Shown: one piece after another, positions 53,037-61,888 of the stretch | Position numbering within the stretch: position 1 is the first letter of the stretch | Layout: the number at the start of each line of letters is the position of its first letter | Origin: JAVXCQ01 sp036659415 | GTDB lineage: Bacteria > Bacillota > Negativicutes > Acidaminococcales > Acidaminococcaceae | Assembly (NCBI GenBank): GCA_036659415.1 | Contig: JAVXCQ010000012.1 | Span: 1-62,872, forward strand | DNA: 62,872 nt | Reading direction: 5' to 3' | The notes under the pieces: model-generated | Databases searched by the model: none | The model's input: only the letters and a program-made list of their open reading frames with translations | Told to the model about the DNA's origin: nothing | Made by a program: the position numbers and the translations under genes

Positions 53037-55094
53037 TTACATAACGATGAGACTTAAATCTCCAACCATTTGTGCTAATTCTTTAACTTGCTCCAACAAA
53101 GCCAATCTGTTATTTTTAACATTTTCGTCCTTATCCATTACCATTACTGCATCAAAAAAATTGTTTACCGGTACTGCTACTTCGTTAACCAGTTGAAGCA
53201 CAGTAACATAGTCATACGTAATCATAGCCGGAATAGCTTCTTTGTGCAGGCGCATCACTACGTCATGCAGAGCTTTTTCCGCTGGATCCACAAATAAAAT
53301 GGGAGAAATTGCGGTTTCCATTGTAGTTTTTTTACAAAGATTATCTACACGCGTGAAAGCTTGAACACTACTTACTGCTTCCGGCGTTACCACATAATCA
53401 GCCAAAGCTTGTGCCCGTGCAAACAAATCTACCACGTCATCATTGGCTTTTTCTGCTAAAACGGCATCTACCACATCAAAGCGAATCCCTTGATCTAGCA
53501 TCATGTTTTTAATCCTTTGTCGGAAAAATTCATTAAGCTGAGGCAGGATTTCCCCCGTCTTGGCCGCTGAAATATTCAATAAATACAGTGCTGCGCCTAA
53601 GGTTTTAAGTAAAGAAATATGATACTTAGCATCTAGAAGAATATTAATAACACCTATAGCTTGACGACGTAAAGCATAAGGGTCTTGAGAACCGGTAGGA
53701 ATAAGTCCACGGCTAAAAGTAGCTGCGATATTATCTAATTTATCTGCAATACTGACGCAACGTCCCTGGGTACTACTCGGCAAAACATCTCCGGCAAAAC
53801 GCGGCAAGTAATGTTCGAAAATGCCTTGTGCCACTTCCGGTTTTTCGCCATCACGCAAAGCATATTCTCGTCCCATCACGCCTTGTAATTCTGTAAATTC
53901 GCAAACCATACCCGTAACTAGGTCTGTTTTGGCTAAAAGCGCTGTACGTTTAAGAATTTCATCGTCAAATTTAATGCCGATGCTGTTTCTAAGCACTACA
54001 GCTAAACTACTCAAGCGCTGACTTTTTTCATAAACGTTGCCCAGTCCATCTTGAAAAACTACGGTTTTGAGTTTTTCTAAGCGATTTTCCAAGGTTTGCT
54101 TACAATCTTCATTGAAGAAAAATTCTGCATCGCTGAGTCTAGCACGCAAAACACGTTCGTTACCATGCGCCACTACGGCCAAAGCATGAGGGCCACCATT
54201 ACGCACAGTGATAAATTTGGCTAATAGTTGACCGGTAGGTGAAAAAACCGGGAAATAACGTTGATGCTCACGCATAGGTGTAATCACGGCTTCTTTGGGT
54301 AAAGAAAGAAACTTTTCATCAAAATGACCACAAAGAGCAGTCGGGTATTCTACCAAATAGGTAACTTCTTCCAAAAGTTCTTCATCAATTTCTGCCAAAC
54401 CACCCTCACTTTGAGCTAAGGTAGATACTTGCTCACGAATTAGCGTGCGACGTTCATCAGGGTTAACTAGAACAAAATGCTCCCGCAAGATTTTTTCGTA
54501 ATCCGCAGCGCAAGGAATAACCAACTCCCCCTGACTAAGGAAACGATGTCCCAGGGTTTTGTTGCCCGCTTTAACACCCGTTATTTCTACTGGAATGATT
54601 TGGTCGCCCAATAAAGCCACCAACCAACGAATAGGACGCACAAAACGGAAGTCATAGTCCGCCCAACGCATGGTTTTGGGGAAAGTTAAAGTTTGCAAAA
54701 GATCTAGTAATAAGTCCGGCAATAATTCCATTACCTTCTGTCCTGCCAAATGCTTGACCGCAAAAACATAGTCGCCCCGCACTTCGATTGCTTCGAGGTC
54801 AACACCCTGTCCCCGTGCAAACCCTTGCAAAGCTTTAGAAGGAGTGCCATCTGCCCCATAAGCTATTTTAACCGCCGGCCCTTTGCTTTCAACCATAGTA
54901 TCAGCTTGCATTAGTGCTACGCCTTCAGCAATAAACGTCATGCGGCGCGGTGTGCCACAAACAGTGACCGCCGTAAAAGGTATCCTTGCCTCCGTTAATT
55001 TATTTTCAGCTAAGGTTTGTAATTGTTTGAGAATCTCAGGCATAAATTTAGCCGGTATTTCTTCTGTCCCGATTTCAAATAATAATTTTTCCAT
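53037..55094 (-). CDS. glyS: Glycyl-tRNA synthetase beta subunit
   Basis: 685 aa, typical. Starts MEKLLFEIGTEEIPAKFMP; the HD-like and anticodon-binding C-terminal domains (RVDNLCKKT, FFDAVMVMDKDENVKNNRLALL) are intact. Works with GlyQ as an alpha2beta2 enzyme charging tRNA-Gly. SD AGGGGAG. Three nucleotides downstream of glyQ and controlled by the same T-box. Confidence 0.97.
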   Translation of the reverse strand: MEKLLFEIGTEEIPAKFMPEILKQLQTLAENKLTEARIPFTAVTVCGTPRRMTFIAEGVALMQADTMVESKGPAVKIAYGADGTPSKALQGFARGQGVDLEAIEVRGDYVFAVKHLAGQKVMELLPDLLLDLLQTLTFPKTMRWADYDFRFVRPIRWLVALLGDQIIPVEITGVKAGNKTLGHRFLSQGELVIPCAADYEKILREHFVLVNPDERRTLIREQVSTLAQSEGGLAEIDEELLEEVTYLVEYPTALCGHFDEKFLSLPKEAVITPMREHQRYFPVFSPTGQLLAKFITVRNGGPHALAVVAHGNERVLRARLSDAEFFFNEDCKQTLENRLEKLKTVVFQDGLGNVYEKSQRLSSLAVVLRNSIGIKFDDEILKRTALLAKTDLVTGMVCEFTELQGVMGREYALRDGEKPEVAQGIFEHYLPRFAGDVLPSSTQGRCVSIADKLDNIAATFSRGLIPTGSQDPYALRRQAIGVINILLDAKYHISLLKTLGAALYLLNISAAKTGEILPQLNEFFRQRIKNMMLDQGIRFDVVDAVLAEKANDDVVDLFARAQALADYVVTPEAVSSVQAFTRVDNLCKKTTMETAISPILFVDPAEKALHDVVMRLHKEAIPAMITYDYVTVLQLVNEVAVPVNNFFDAVMVMDKDENVKNNRLALLEQVKELAQMVGDLSLIVM

Positions 55095-55097
55095 GGC

Positions 55098-55973
55098 CTA
55101 TTTCTCCCCTTTCAACAATGGGAAGCCCAAGTTTTCCCTTTGTTCTACGTATGCTGCGGCACAAAGACGTGCCATAGCACGTACCCTACCGATAAAGGCT
55201 GTTCTTTCGCTAACGCTAATCGCACCGCGAGAATCAAGTAAATTAAAGGTATGGGAACATTTTAAAACATAATCATAGGCCGGACGAATATTACCAGTAG
55301 CAATCACGCGTTTGGCCTCAGCTTCGTATTTGTTAAATAAGTCAAAAAGTAGTTCCGTATCTGCGATTTGGAAATTATAGTAGGATTGTTCCACTTCATT
55401 AGTATGAAAAACATCACCGTACGTAATATCTTTAACCCATTGAATATCATAAACGTTTTCTACACCTTGAATATACATCGCCAACCGCTCTAGTCCATAA
55501 GTAATCTCAACTGTAACTGGCTTAACATCAATACTACCAACTTGTTGGAAATAAGTGAACTGCGTAATTTCCATACCATCAAGCCAAACTTCCCAGCCCA
55601 AACCCCAAGCACCCAAAGTCGGTGACTCCCAGTTATCTTCTACAAAGCGAATATCATGTTCTTCTTGATGAATACCTAGTTGAGCTAAACTTTCTAGGTA
55701 TAGTTCTTGAATATTATCGGGAGATGGTTTGACGATAACTTGAAACTGATGATGCTGGAACAACCGATTAGGGTTATCACCATAGCGACCATCAGCAGGA
55801 CGGCGGGACGGTTCTACATAGGCAACACGCCAAGGCTCCGGTCCCAATACCCGCAAAAACGTAGAAGGGTTCATGGTACCCGCCCCTTTTTCTACATCGT
55901 AAGGTTGCGCCATGATACAGTTTTGGTTAGCCCAAAATTTTTGTAACGTTAAAATAATTGTTTGAAAATCCAT
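55098..55973 (-). CDS. glyQ: Glycyl-tRNA synthetase alpha subunit
   Basis: 291 aa. Class II aminoacyl-tRNA synthetase core: FWANQNCIMAQPYDVEKGAG, TFLRVLGPEPWRVAYVEPSR, ITYGLERLAMY. Catalytic subunit of the alpha2beta2 enzyme. First gene after the T-box leader. Confidence 0.98.
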   Translation of the reverse strand: MDFQTIILTLQKFWANQNCIMAQPYDVEKGAGTMNPSTFLRVLGPEPWRVAYVEPSRRPADGRYGDNPNRLFQHHQFQVIVKPSPDNIQELYLESLAQLGIHQEEHDIRFVEDNWESPTLGAWGLGWEVWLDGMEITQFTYFQQVGSIDVKPVTVEITYGLERLAMYIQGVENVYDIQWVKDITYGDVFHTNEVEQSYYNFQIADTELLFDLFNKYEAEAKRVIATGNIRPAYDYVLKCSHTFNLLDSRGAISVSERTAFIGRVRAMARLCAAAYVEQRENLGFPLLKGEK

Positions 55974-55990
55974 TTTCTTCCTCCTTAAAT

Positions 55991-56215
55991 TAAAAAACTT
56001 CCGTCCCTGTAATTATTGTGATACGAAAGTATCTCATAATTACAGGGACGGAAGTATGTACTCCCGCGGGTCCACCCTGCTTGACTGCACGCAGTCCGCT
56101 TAAGCAGCTATTGTTTTACAGCTCCTGGGCGCCTTCGCTTTTCTCATGTCGGCTTGCACTTTCCCGACTCGCTATTTAGAAAAACTACTCTTCCCACTCA
56201 TTGCTTTACCTGCAT
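55991..56215 (-). promoter_or_regulatory. Glycine T-box leader of glyQS
   Basis: Minus strand: stem I with GAGTAG and AGCGAGTCGGGAAAGTG, a GGC triplet in GAAGGCGCCC as the likely specifier, then the T-box AGGGTGGACCCGCGGG (56061-56076) and a 20-bp terminator stem at 55997-56055 ending in TTTTTT. Uncharged tRNA-Gly should favour read-through. Confidence 0.93.
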
Positions 56216-56218
56216 TCC

Positions 56219-56247
56219 AATATATCAAATCAGTTTCTGGTTGTCAA
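56219..56247 (-). promoter_or_regulatory. Promoter of the glyQS T-box transcript
   Basis: Minus-strand TTGACA, 17 nt, TATATT, within a few nt of the recO stop. Confidence 0.8.
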
Positions 56248-56252
56248 GAGCG

Positions 56253-57005
56253 TTAAATTCCCATCTGTACTAGAAAATTCAAACTTTTGAGCGGTTTATC
56301 CGTTTGATAAACTATAAACTTGTAGATAATTTGCTCTAATTGCATCAATTCTGTCCCCCGCACGGTAAATTTCTCCGGTTGGGTGAAATCCAAAAGCATA
56401 AGCTTCTGCATGAGTTCTTGGGTTCCCACCGCAAAAGGTATTTCGACACCAGTCGAGCAAGCATCACAAACCAGTCCGCCCTGGACGGTGCTAAAAAATG
56501 CATCCTGTAACTGTCTTTTGTGACACCCTGTGCATTCATCAAGAATAGGAGCAAAACCGCAAAGCGCCAGTACTTTGCAAATTGCGCTCAACGTTACCAA
56601 ACGCTTATTGTGTTTGCCTAAAAGCTCCATGGTTTGCAATAAAAGTAAATAGATTTCTTCCTGCGCTTCATGTTCTTCTGTCAGCGTTTCTACCACCTCG
56701 GCAATAACAGCTCCGTAGGCCAATGTTTCTAAATCAAGGGTTTGTGGCATCACAAGGATTTCACATTGCCGCATCGTATCTAGACGCTTACCACTCGTTA
56801 GCTGCACCGATAACTGAGCAAAAGGTTGTAAGAGCCTACCACCATTATGGCGAGCGTAGCGAGCACCATAGGCCACGAAAGCTACTTTCCCATGGTCACG
56901 AGAAAAACAGACTACGTATTTATCCGCAGTCTGCCAATCTTTCACTTTTAAAATAAATATTTCATCTTGATAGGTTTCATTCGTCATGCTTTTCTGCGCT
57001 TTCAC
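56253..57005 (-). CDS. recO: DNA repair protein RecO
   Basis: 250 aa. N-terminal OB fold (ILKVKDWQTADKYVVCFS), helical centre, and a Zn-binding CTGCHK ... CDACS motif in the C-terminal part. RecA-loading factor in the RecFOR pathway. The GTG start at 57005 has AGGAAGC upstream. It overlaps the CNNM/CBS gene by 29 nt. Confidence 0.92.
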   Translation of the reverse strand: MKAQKSMTNETYQDEIFILKVKDWQTADKYVVCFSRDHGKVAFVAYGARYARHNGGRLLQPFAQLSVQLTSGKRLDTMRQCEILVMPQTLDLETLAYGAVIAEVVETLTEEHEAQEEIYLLLLQTMELLGKHNKRLVTLSAICKVLALCGFAPILDECTGCHKRQLQDAFFSTVQGGLVCDACSTGVEIPFAVGTQELMQKLMLLDFTQPEKFTVRGTELMQLEQIIYKFIVYQTDKPLKSLNFLVQMGI

Positions 57006-58317
57006 TAACGCTTCCTAGTGGTGTTACTCTAACCCTCACTACTCTAAAGCCCGTACTACTTAAAACCTCAAATTGATAACCCTCAGCGATAACCTTATCA
57101 CCTACAGCAGGTTGCCTACCTAGTAAGCCAAATACAAAGCCGCCAATGGTATCTTCTTCCGGTTCATCAAATTCAATATTTAATATTTCTGCCACGTCGT
57201 CTAAAATTACAAGCCCATCAAATTCATAAGAACCATCGGGCATTCGTTCTATTTCCAAACCGTCAGTATCATGCTCATCTTGAATATCACCGACAATTTC
57301 TTCCAGCAAATCTTCCATCGTGACTAGACCAGCCGTACCACCATATTCGTCAGCAACGACAGCCATTTGGATATGCCGTTTTTGCATCGTTTGTAGGACT
57401 TTAGCAATGGACATTCCTTCCGGCACCACTACTATTTCCCGCATAATTTGGCGCAAATCAAAGTTTTCTGCCTTATCTTGCATATTCATCAAATCGCGAA
57501 TATGGAGCATACCTACCACATGATCTCGATCTTCTATACAAAGTGGATAACGCGTGTGACCGGTTTCTTTAATCATTTTCATATTTTCTGCTAAAGAGTC
57601 GTCCGTGAACAGACACACCATATCTTGTCTTGGCACCATGACCTCTCTGGCCACACGATCCGCAAAATCAAAAACATTATCAATCAGTCTGCTTTCCATA
57701 TGGTCGAGGACGCCACCACGTTCACTGGCACTAACAATCATCCTCAGCTCGTCTTCAGAATGAGTAATGTCTTCATCCGGAACAGGATTAATACCCATTA
57801 ATTGTAGTACAGCCCGCGAAATGCGATTGTAAAAAACAACCAAAGGATAGGTGAAAATATAAAAAATGTACAGCGGCCAAGATACTGCTAAAGCAACTTG
57901 TTCTATTTTGCCCAAAGCAATTGTCCTCGGCACCAATTCGCCAAAAACAACGTGCACAAAAACAAGGATCAGAAAAGCTAAAACAACAGCAAGCAGATGT
58001 GTAGACCAAGGGTCCATTTGTCCCCAGCCTAAGCCATGTCTCAAAAGTTCTACCAAAAATGGTCCGCCTAGCCAACCAAGGGCTAAGGAAGCCACCGTAA
58101 TCCCCATTTGTGCCGCACTAAGATAAGTGTCCAAAGCTAGCGCCATTTTGAGCACTAGCCTTGCCCGCCCATTGCCTTGTTGGATTAATTCCTCCAACCT
58201 GCTTTTTCTAACTCGTACCAAAGAATATTCCGCCATAACAAAAAAACCATTTAATAACGCTATGATAAAAAACAGCGCTATTTTAGTTGCGTTAGATAAC
58301 GCAGGATCACCGTCGAT
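56977..58317 (-). CDS. CNNM/CorC-type membrane protein with CBS pair (hemolysin-like), non-canonical start
   Basis: 446 aa when started at the ATC at 58317. CNNM (DUF21) membrane domain with three or four helices, a CBS pair (about residues 215-340; MVPRQDMVCLFTDD and VVADEYGGTAGLVTMEDLLEE) and a C-terminal CorC_HlyC domain. Likely Mg2+/Co2+ transport-related. The conserved first helix (IALFFIIALLNGFFV) precedes the first ATG (58236). No ATG, GTG or TTG is in frame upstream of it. ATC gives IDGDPALSN, matching the family start MD-D; AGAGGAG lies 10 nt upstream. A one-base indel after an out-of-frame ATG at 58324 is the alternative. Confidence 0.85.
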   Translation of the reverse strand: MDGDPALSNATKIALFFIIALLNGFFVMAEYSLVRVRKSRLEELIQQGNGRARLVLKMALALDTYLSAAQMGITVASLALGWLGGPFLVELLRHGLGWGQMDPWSTHLLAVVLAFLILVFVHVVFGELVPRTIALGKIEQVALAVSWPLYIFYIFTYPLVVFYNRISRAVLQLMGINPVPDEDITHSEDELRMIVSASERGGVLDHMESRLIDNVFDFADRVAREVMVPRQDMVCLFTDDSLAENMKMIKETGHTRYPLCIEDRDHVVGMLHIRDLMNMQDKAENFDLRQIMREIVVVPEGMSIAKVLQTMQKRHIQMAVVADEYGGTAGLVTMEDLLEEIVGDIQDEHDTDGLEIERMPDGSYEFDGLVILDDVAEILNIEFDEPEEDTIGGFVFGLLGRQPAVGDKVIAEGYQFEVLSSTGFRVVRVRVTPLGSVSESAEKHDE

Positions 58318-58376
58318 AAGACATCCACTCCTCTTAATATTTTAATATGATCCACACTGAACCCTACTTTGAGAAA

Positions 58377-58405
58377 ATAATAGCATTTTTTTGCTTGCTG
58401 GTCAA
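58377..58405 (-). promoter_or_regulatory. Promoter of the CNNM/CBS-recO unit
   Basis: Minus-strand TTGACC, 17 nt, TATTAT. Confidence 0.6.
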
Positions 58406-58415
58406 TTACCAATTT

Positions 58416-59327
58416 TTACTTTATATCATTATACCCAAATTGCTTTAAAAGACGATCTTTATTACGCCAATCAGCTTTAACTTTTACCCATAAATCAAGG
58501 AAAACCTTATTGCCTAATAACCCCTCAATATCTTCCCGTGCCGCCTGTCCTATTTGTTTCAGCAAAGCTCCTTTAGCACCGATAACAATGCCCTTTTGAG
58601 ATTCACGTTCCACATAAATTGTCGCCCGAATGTACAAATTATCATTATCACGCGTTTTCATCTCTTCTATTTCTATAGCTATGGAATGCGGTACTTCATC
58701 CCGCGTTAAATGCAAAACTTTTTCCCTAATCATTTCTGCCGCAATAACTCGCTCGGGTTGATCAGTAATCATATCATCGGGAAAATACTGTGGCCCTTCA
58801 GGTAAATATTTAGTAAGCTCTCCCACCAAGGCCGTAAATTCTTTATCTTCCCGTGCCGACAATGGTACAACAGCCGCAAAAGCAAAAGCTTTGGTGTAAG
58901 AGTCAATAATAGGGAAGAGTTCTTCCTTATTCGACAGTTTATCGGTTTTATTCACAACCAAAATAACCGGAGTTTTCACCTTTTTGAGCTGCTCAATGAT
59001 AAATTCGTCACCGCCGCCTTTTTTTTCGTTAACGTCAACTACAAATAAGATAACATCAACTTCATGTAAGGTGCTGACTGCCGTACGCACCATGTATTCG
59101 CCCAGCTTATGCTGTGGCTTATGAATGCCTGGTGTGTCCAAAAACATAATTTGGGCGTTATCGGTATTTAAAATACACATAATTCTGTTGCGCGTAGTTT
59201 GCGGTCTATCTGACATAATGGCAATCTTTTCGCCGATTAAACTATTGGTAAGTGTTGATTTGCCAACATTAGGTCGGCCTACCACTGCGGCAAAGCCGGC
59301 ATAATGTTTTACTTGTTCTTCTATGAT
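58416..59327 (-). CDS. era: GTPase Era, probable AUC/AUA start
   Basis: Ras-like GTPase that binds 16S rRNA in 30S assembly. G1 GRPNVGKST, G2 PQTTR, G3 DTPGIH, G4 NKTD; C-terminal KH domain with VIGAKGALLKQIG. The family begins about ten residues before the G1 strand. A start at ATC 59327 (or ATA 59324) lies 5 (8) nt behind AAAGGAG and gives IIEEQVKHYAGFAAVVGRP. The only canonical option, TTG 59372, adds 15 residues, overlaps cdd by 32 nt and has no SD. Confidence 0.95.
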   Translation of the reverse strand: MIEEQVKHYAGFAAVVGRPNVGKSTLTNSLIGEKIAIMSDRPQTTRNRIMCILNTDNAQIMFLDTPGIHKPQHKLGEYMVRTAVSTLHEVDVILFVVDVNEKKGGGDEFIIEQLKKVKTPVILVVNKTDKLSNKEELFPIIDSYTKAFAFAAVVPLSAREDKEFTALVGELTKYLPEGPQYFPDDMITDQPERVIAAEMIREKVLHLTRDEVPHSIAIEIEEMKTRDNDNLYIRATIYVERESQKGIVIGAKGALLKQIGQAAREDIEGLLGNKVFLDLWVKVKADWRNKDRLLKQFGYNDIK

Positions 59328-59340
59328 ACTCGCTCCTTTT

Positions 59341-59733
59341 TTAGGCTTTGGTCGCCAGACTATCCGGTCCAAAGCTATACGGTAATAATTCTTCTACAGT
59401 CATTACTTGACTGGCGCCGGCACAATTGGCCAGCCACACTGTTTTGATAGCAAATTCACACATTACTTGACGGCAAGCTCCACAAGGTGCCACCGGTTCT
59501 TGGGTATCAGCCACCACACATAAATTTGCAGGGTGTTTCCCCGCTGCTACCGCCGCGAAAATCGCATTACGCTCAGCACAACAAGTAAGCCCATAGGACG
59601 CATTTTCCACATTACAACCACAGTAAATACTCCCCTCCACTGTTCGCACAGCGGCGCCAACTTGAAACTTGGAATAGGGTGCATAGGCATTTTTTCTTGC
59701 TGCCAAGGCCGCCGCATACAATTCTTGATCCAT
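59341..59733 (-). CDS. cdd: Cytidine deaminase
   Basis: 130 aa, homotetrameric Zn enzyme: cytidine to uridine. YAPYSKFQVGAA, active-site CAERNAIF (Glu and Zn Cys) and PCGACRQVM. SD AAGGAGGAG. Sits between ybeY and era as in many Firmicutes. Confidence 0.97.
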   Translation of the reverse strand: MDQELYAAALAARKNAYAPYSKFQVGAAVRTVEGSIYCGCNVENASYGLTCCAERNAIFAAVAAGKHPANLCVVADTQEPVAPCGACRQVMCEFAIKTVWLANCAGASQVMTVEELLPYSFGPDSLATKA

Positions 59734-59746
59734 GCTTTACTCCTCC

Positions 59747-60235
59747 TTAACTGCGGGAGAGGAATTCCTCTGACAGCTTAATCTCACGTAACGCCTCTTC
59801 TTCTTTAGCACGCATGACTACTTTATCCTCCTCCTGCATATGGTCATAACCCAATAGATGCAATAAACCATGTACAGCTAAATACACAATCTCCCTGTTA
59901 AGCCCATGGCCAAACTCTTCTGCCTGACGCTTAGCCGTTTCCGCAGAAATAATAATATCCCCCAATAAATGTTCTTCGATTTCACCCACAAGCGCCGGCT
60001 CCTGTCCGTCATCTTCGTCAAGCGCAAAAGATAGTACATCTGTAGCCCGATCCACCTGGCGGTATTCAAGATTGAGATGATGAATTTCTTCGTCACTCAC
60101 AAGAGTAATATCTACTTCCGTAGTAGCCCTGAGAGCATGCAATTTAGCTACTGCATTAAGACCTGCGGTCAAAAGTTGCTCTAAGTCCTCACTAATTGGG
60201 ATTTGCTCTTGGTCGTTTTCTAACAGAATAACCAT
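59747..60235 (-). CDS. ybeY: Endoribonuclease YbeY
   Basis: 162 aa Zn-dependent RNase for 16S rRNA maturation and quality control. HGLLHLLGYDH metal motif, RATDVLSFALD, LGDIIISAETA. SD GGGGGCAC. Its start overlaps the phoH stop by 1 nt. Confidence 0.96.
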   Translation of the reverse strand: MVILLENDQEQIPISEDLEQLLTAGLNAVAKLHALRATTEVDITLVSDEEIHHLNLEYRQVDRATDVLSFALDEDDGQEPALVGEIEEHLLGDIIISAETAKRQAEEFGHGLNREIVYLAVHGLLHLLGYDHMQEEDKVVMRAKEEEALREIKLSEEFLSRS

Positions 60236-61257
60236 TAATGTGCCCCCACTTCCACAACTTTTTTCTGTTTGGCACTTTCGTACTGTTCATAAGCTTTGAC
60301 TACCGCTGCCACAATTTCATGCCGCACCACGTCTTCGCCGCTAAATTGCGTAATCCCAATCCCGGGAATTTTATCCAAAATAGTAGCCGCTTGCTCCAAT
60401 CCCGAATTTCTACCCTGCGGTAAATCAATTTGCGTAACATCGCCCGTTACCACCATTTGTGACCCAAAACCTAACCGCGTTAGAGCCATCTTCATTTGCT
60501 CTTGAGTAGTATTTTGAGCCTCATCTAAAATAATAAACGCATCATTAAGCGTTCTGCCCCGCATATAGGCCAAAGGTGCAACCTCAATGATGCCCTTAGT
60601 CAGATATTTTTGCAACGTTTCCATACCCAGCATCTCATTAAGCGCATCATACAACGGACGCAAGTACGGATCAACCTTTTCCTGTAGATCGCCTGGCAAA
60701 AAGCCCAGCTTTTCTCCGGCTTCAACTGCCGGTCGCGTCAGGATAATGCGTTCCACCGCTTTATTTTTAAGTGCTTTTACAGCCATCGCCACCGCCAAAT
60801 AGGTTTTTCCCGTACCCGCAGGCCCTATACTAATTGTCACAACGTTTTTGCGAATAGTCTCCAAATAGTTCCATTGTCCCAACGTCTTCGCCTTAACTTG
60901 CCGGCCTTTGCTAGTCATCAGCACAGTTTCTGCAAACATCCGATGCAAGCTAGCTTGACGACCTTCAGCGATCATGCGCATGCTATAGCGAACGTCATGG
61001 GTAGTAATCGGTAGTCCCTGTCGATACAAAAATAAGAGTTCGTTAAAAACCTGCGTAGCCAAGGTCACGACTTCTTCAGCACCAGTAATCATAAGCGTAT
61101 TTCCCCGTGCCACAATGATACAGGTCAGTCCCGCTTGCATAATACGTAAAAGCTCATCATTTTTACCTAAGATACCCACCAATTCTTGTTGGTCCTGTAC
61201 TTCAATCCTATATTCCATTTCCGCAGGTGCTAAATACACCCCACCATTTTCAATCAA
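60235..61257 (-). CDS. phoH: PhoH-family ATPase
   Basis: 340 aa. Walker A GPAGTGKTYLA, Walker B FIILDEAQNTT, VTGDVTQIDLP, plus a KH-like N-terminal part. RNA-related NTPase next to ybeY. The start is unsure: TTG 61257 (weak SD) is used, and the first ATG is 13 codons later without an SD. Confidence 0.93.
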   Translation of the reverse strand: MIENGGVYLAPAEMEYRIEVQDQQELVGILGKNDELLRIMQAGLTCIIVARGNTLMITGAEEVVTLATQVFNELLFLYRQGLPITTHDVRYSMRMIAEGRQASLHRMFAETVLMTSKGRQVKAKTLGQWNYLETIRKNVVTISIGPAGTGKTYLAVAMAVKALKNKAVERIILTRPAVEAGEKLGFLPGDLQEKVDPYLRPLYDALNEMLGMETLQKYLTKGIIEVAPLAYMRGRTLNDAFIILDEAQNTTQEQMKMALTRLGFGSQMVVTGDVTQIDLPQGRNSGLEQAATILDKIPGIGITQFSGEDVVRHEIVAAVVKAYEQYESAKQKKVVEVGAH

Positions 61258-61265
61258 GCCCTCAG

Positions 61266-61835
61266 TTACCCCTCTCTGATTGTTAGTTTAGTAATTACTA
61301 CCGGTGTCACCGGTTTATCATGGCTATCAGTTTTGGTTTTTCCAATAGCCTTTACCACGTCCAGCCCTTTAACTACCTTGCCAAAAACCGCATGTTTACC
61401 GTCTAGCCAAGGTGTTGGACGCAAAGTAATGAAAAACTGACTGCCGCCTGTGTTCGCCCCCGCATTAGCCATAGAAAGAATACCCTCTGCATCATGTTTA
61501 AGTTGTGGTGAAAACTCATCTTGAATTTTATACCCCGGCCCACCAGTCCCGGTGCCAGAAGGATCGCCGCCTTGAATCATAAAATCATCTATAACCCGAT
61601 GAAAAATGATGCCATCGTAAAAACCTTTCTTCGCTAGCGTAATAAAATTTTCGCAAGTAAGTGGCGCTGTTTTCGTAGCTAACTCCACCTCAAAAGTGCC
61701 TAACGTCGTTTCAAACACAGCCGTAGCTGCCGGCAAAAGCTTTGCCGGTTTTGGTTCATTGGCCTGAGTGCTCCCACAAGCCGTCATCAAAAAGCTCAAA
61801 CAAGTAACTGCCAGTATTGTCAATAATTTTTTCAC
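61266..61835 (-). CDS. Cyclophilin-type peptidyl-prolyl isomerase lipoprotein
   Basis: 189 aa from GTG 61835 (SD GGGGGAA, 6 nt). Signal peptide with lipobox LMTAC, a short Ala/Pro linker, then the cyclophilin domain: FHRVIDDFMIQGGDPSGTG, SMANAGANTGGSQFFIT, WLDGKHAVFGKVV. A folding helper on the outer face of the inner membrane. Confidence 0.94.
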   Translation of the reverse strand: MKKLLTILAVTCLSFLMTACGSTQANEPKPAKLLPAATAVFETTLGTFEVELATKTAPLTCENFITLAKKGFYDGIIFHRVIDDFMIQGGDPSGTGTGGPGYKIQDEFSPQLKHDAEGILSMANAGANTGGSQFFITLRPTPWLDGKHAVFGKVVKGLDVVKAIGKTKTDSHDKPVTPVVITKLTIREG

Positions 61836-61888
61836 ATTGAATTCCCCCAAAAAATAATTTTATCTTGCTACGCAGTTAACCTGACGCC

